From: Deltaproteobacteria bacterium
Lineage (GTDB): Bacteria; Desulfobacterota; Dissulfuribacteria; Dissulfuribacterales; QOAL01
NCBI GenBank assembly: GCA_026996955.1
Contig: JALWJV010000199.1
Location: 1 to 17,123 of the forward strand
Length of the DNA stretch: 17,123 nt
Direction of reading: 5' to 3'
Under the pieces are notes generated by a model. The model was not told the DNA's origin, ran no database searches, and worked only from the letters and a program-made list of their open reading frames with translations. Positions 15,325 to 17,123 of the stretch are shown here, piece by piece (the first letter of the stretch is position 1; every line of letters starts with the position of its first letter). Position numbers and translations under genes: made by a program.

Positions 15325-16465
15325 TCTCTATTTCTGACGGTGTAATCATTGTCCCGGTGCACTTACCAAGCCCTTCAACCCTGCACCTGCCCTCACATGC
15401 CCTTTCCACCTCGCCGATAATCTGGCCGCAGTTCATTTCACACACAAGGATGGTCTTCACACTGGAGAACAGTTCATTGAAAATAAAGTCAGGAAATGGC
15501 CACAGGGTCTTAAGCCCGATACCACCGATCTTTCTGCCCTCCTTCCTGGCATCTTTCACAACCTGGAAACATGAACGGCTGGAGGCGCCGAATGAACAAA
15601 GAATGAGTTCTGCATCCCCGGTGTTCCTCTCTTCATAAAGGCAAATTTCATGTTTGCGTGAGTTAATCTTGTCATGAAGCCTGGTAATAAGTGCCCTTAC
15701 CTCTTCTGGCTCCCGTGTGGGAAAACCGTCTGGTGTATGAATAAGCCCGGTGGTGTGAAAGTGAAAGCCTGTGCCAATGTCCGGGATGTCAGGCACCAGG
15801 TCAGGTTCATTGGGAAGATACGGTTTATATGAGGCATTTGGCGCAACCCTGGGCGATCTGCGGGTTATGACTGGGACAGCCTCTGGTGGCGGAATGGTAA
15901 TCTTTTCGTAAAGGTGTCCTACAATTTCATCAGACAGGAGGATAACAGGGGTACGCAGCATCTCGGCAAAGTTAAATGCCTGGATGGTAAGTTCATAGGT
16001 TTCCTTAACAGATGAGGGTGCAAGAACCACCATTGGATAGTCACCATGAGACCCCCATTTTGACTGCATTACATCACTCTGGGCAGGTGATGTTGGAAGA
16101 CCTGTGGAAGGCCCGCCCCTCTGTACATTCACGATAACACACGGTATCTCGCACAGGGCAGCATAACCGATAAGTTCCTGTTTAAGGGAAAAGCCAGGGC
16201 CTGACGTGGCTGTCATGGCCTTGACTCCTGTAAGGGATGCACCAAGGACCGCGCCCATGCTGGCAATCTCGTCTTCCATCTGTATGAAGCTTCCTCCGTG
16301 CCTGGGGAGTGCGGATGCCAGGAAGTCGGCAATCTCTGATGATGGAGTTATTGGGTAGCCTGCAAAAAAACGCATCCCCGCCGCAAGTGCAGCCTCGGCA
16401 CAGGCACGGTTTCCCTGCATCAGACGGATGTCTGGCTGTTCTGGATGTTTTGGAGCGGAGTTCAT
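15302..16465 (-). CDS. korA: 2-oxoacid:ferredoxin oxidoreductase, alpha subunit
   Basis: The 387-residue subunit has the pyrimidine-binding domain signature MQGNRACAEAALAAGMRFF, FAGYPITPSSEIADFL and QMEDEIASMGAVLGASLTG. It continues with the SGPGFSLKQELIGYA segment and VNVQRGGPSTGLPT, which contacts substrate and cofactor in this family. The central and C-terminal parts correspond to domains II and III of such enzymes. It is a separate alpha chain without a fused gamma domain, as in four-subunit enzymes (OorDABC, KorDABC). The ATG at 16465 overlaps the ferredoxin subunit stop by 4 bases. Nothing in the sequence suggests damage. The substrate is inferred from family similarity and operon order, not proven. 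Confidence 0.88.
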   Translation of the reverse strand: MNSAPKHPEQPDIRLMQGNRACAEAALAAGMRFFAGYPITPSSEIADFLASALPRHGGSFIQMEDEIASMGAVLGASLTGVKAMTATSGPGFSLKQELIGYAALCEIPCVIVNVQRGGPSTGLPTSPAQSDVMQSKWGSHGDYPMVVLAPSSVKETYELTIQAFNFAEMLRTPVILLSDEIVGHLYEKITIPPPEAVPVITRRSPRVAPNASYKPYLPNEPDLVPDIPDIGTGFHFHTTGLIHTPDGFPTREPEEVRALITRLHDKINSRKHEICLYEERNTGDAELILCSFGASSRSCFQVVKDARKEGRKIGGIGLKTLWPFPDFIFNELFSSVKTILVCEMNCGQIIGEVERACEGRCRVEGLGKCTGTMITPSEIENAIKRIK

Positions 16466-16680
16466 GGCAGGATCACTTCAACGGCAAAATCCGGGCAAAG
16501 GACAACACACATCATGCAGCCTGTGCATTTTTTGGTATTGACAGGGGAGGGCAGGCCAAAATCGTCTGTCTGGAATACACCTGCCGGACAGAAACTTGAA
16601 CAGATCCCACATCTCTTGCACCAATTTTCATTGATGATTATGGAGGTTTGGTCTGATTTTTCAGGTTTAAGATTATGCAT
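16462..16680 (-). CDS. korD: 2-oxoacid:ferredoxin oxidoreductase, delta (ferredoxin) subunit
   Basis: This 72-residue protein has two [4Fe-4S] cluster motifs: CKRCGICSSFCP (Cys21, 24, 27, 31) and CTGCMMCVVLCP (Cys52, 55, 58, 62). It is a small 2x[4Fe-4S] ferredoxin domain and should carry electrons between the catalytic beta subunit cluster and external ferredoxin. It is the first gene of the operon, in the order delta-alpha-beta-gamma known from oorDABC. The ATG at 16680 is the natural start, although no strong ribosome binding site is visible before it. Confidence 0.87.
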   Translation of the reverse strand: MHNLKPEKSDQTSIIINENWCKRCGICSSFCPAGVFQTDDFGLPSPVNTKKCTGCMMCVVLCPDFAVEVILP

Positions 16681-16814
16681 TTTAGTGTATGTCTGCAGTG
16701 AAAATACCAGGACTTTTTACTAACATCTAAACTGTTGCTGTACAAGAAATTTGATCTCTGTTCAGCATGCAGGAAAGGTGCCATGTTTGCTTTATTGCTT
16801 CCGGCCTTGAGCTG

Positions 16815-16854
16815 ACTTTCATGTACACAGTGACAGACCCCATGTCATGAAAGT
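16815..16854. repeat. Inverted repeat upstream of the kor operon
   Basis: ACTTTCATG and CATGAAAGT are perfect 9-bp inverted arms separated by 22 bases. A second pair, AAGTTT and AAACTT, overlaps the right arm and continues to 16871. Positioned 135-190 bases before korD, these could be regulator binding sites or part of a folded leader of a gene pointing right. No regulator can be named. Confidence 0.4.
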
Positions 16855-16916
16855 TTAAGCGGTGAAAACTTGTGCCATAACAAATTGGAAGCTATACTTT
16901 CAGCGTATTAAACTTT

Positions 16917-16932
16917 AATTCAGCCCTGAATT
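16917..16932. repeat. Perfect 7-bp palindrome
   Basis: AATTCAG and CTGAATT flank a 2-base centre (CC). It may be an operator-like site; function unknown. It lies between the kor operon and the long palindromic element. Confidence 0.4.
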
Positions 16933-17018
16933 GAGCGTTTCAAAAGCTTGAAGAAATGATTTTATACGATATTAAAAGGAGTTACATATATCATACCCTT
17001 CAACTTTTGAAACCCTTC

Positions 17019-17123
17019 GGGATTGCCGGATTCACTGCATCTCCTTTGTCAGAGGAATTCCCATATAGCCGACTATTATGGGAATTCCTCTTTCGCGGAT
17101 CTGCAGCAAATCCGACAATCGCT
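17019..17123. repeat. Long imperfect palindrome at the window edge
   Basis: The core is a perfect 15-bp inverted repeat, AGAGGAATTCCCATA (17051-17065) with its complement at 17077-17091, around an 11-base loop that can itself pair TAG with CTA. Outside it, the left arm GATTGCCGGATT...CTGCA (17021-17039) matches, with few differences, the reverse complement of the right arm near 17102-17120. About 20 of the 26 outer positions match. The whole folds into one long hairpin of about 105 bases and probably extends past the window. This looks like a miniature palindromic repeat (MITE- or REP-like) rather than an ordinary terminator, because the stem is long, interrupted and followed by only three T. 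The family is unknown. Confidence 0.6.

Larger units (their letters stand above)
16681..17123. other. Upstream region of the kor operon and right edge of the window
   Basis: These 443 bases hold no convincing complete gene. The part next to korD should contain its promoter on the - strand, but I could not find a good -35/-10 pair. Several inverted repeats are present and are listed separately. AAGGAG at 16976-16981 looks like a ribosome binding site but has no start codon at the right distance. Two frames are open to the window end, one on + from an ATG at 16956 and one on - ending with TGA at 17032. Both lie across the palindrome, so neither is called as a gene. Confidence 0.5.

Noticed and set aside
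17051..17094. Reading the perfect hairpin as a simple intrinsic terminator
   Set aside because: Only three T follow the stem, the pairing continues in longer outer arms, and no gene is shown to end beside it.
16956..17123. Open frame on + from ATG 16956 to the window end (56 codons)
   Set aside because: It has only a weak ribosome binding site, no recognised motif, and most of it lies within the long palindrome. It could be real if the frame continues far to the right.
17032..17123. Open frame on - entering from the right edge and ending with TGA at 17032
   Set aside because: Only 29 residues are visible and they lie inside the palindrome arms; other - frames are open there as well. It cannot be told apart from chance without more sequence.

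Overview
The window looks like a chromosomal piece of an anaerobic or microaerophilic Gram-negative bacterium. A Desulfobacterota- or Nitrospirota-like source is my guess from the gene mix (ferredoxin-linked 2-oxoacid oxidoreductase, B12 radical SAM enzyme, exopolysaccharide-type genes). No rRNA, tRNA or species-specific marker is present, so the taxonomy is inference only. I see no CRISPR array, tRNA, rRNA, integrase or transposase.

Region 1 (99-12077, all + strand) is a surface-glycan assembly and modification cluster of nine genes: a membrane-anchored SGNH hydrolase, a B12-binding radical SAM protein, a Wzx/MOP-type flippase, an O-antigen ligase/polymerase-like membrane protein, a family 2 glycosyltransferase, a methyltransferase-glycosyltransferase fusion, an exported right-handed beta-helix protein, a GT39-like polyprenyl-phosphate-sugar transferase, and a second class I methyltransferase. 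Two junctions are 4-base ATGA overlaps (radical SAM/flippase and fusion/beta-helix), and most other gaps are short, so at least parts are translationally coupled. A plausible reading is that cytoplasmic transferases and methylases build and decorate a lipid-linked glycan. The flippase exports it, the GT39 and ligase proteins act on the periplasmic side, and the beta-helix and SGNH proteins modify the product. The initiating phosphoglycosyl transferase and sugar-nucleotide enzymes are not in the window, so the cluster is probably incomplete here.

Region 2 (12375-13899, + strand) is a toxin-antitoxin-like pair: a full-length HipA-family kinase followed by an overlapping XRE-family HipB-like regulator, i.e. 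toxin first, the reverse of E. coli hipBA. A short perfect inverted repeat sits just upstream of hipA.

Region 3 (16680 down to 13908, - strand) is a four-subunit 2-oxoacid:ferredoxin oxidoreductase operon in the order ferredoxin (delta), alpha, beta, gamma, the same order as oorDABC/korDABC. All three junctions overlap. It converges on hipB with only 8 bases between stop codons.

The right edge (16681-17123) has no convincing gene. It carries several inverted repeats and, at the very end, a long imperfect palindrome of about 105 bases with a perfect 15-bp core stem. This looks like a palindromic repeat element that continues past the window.
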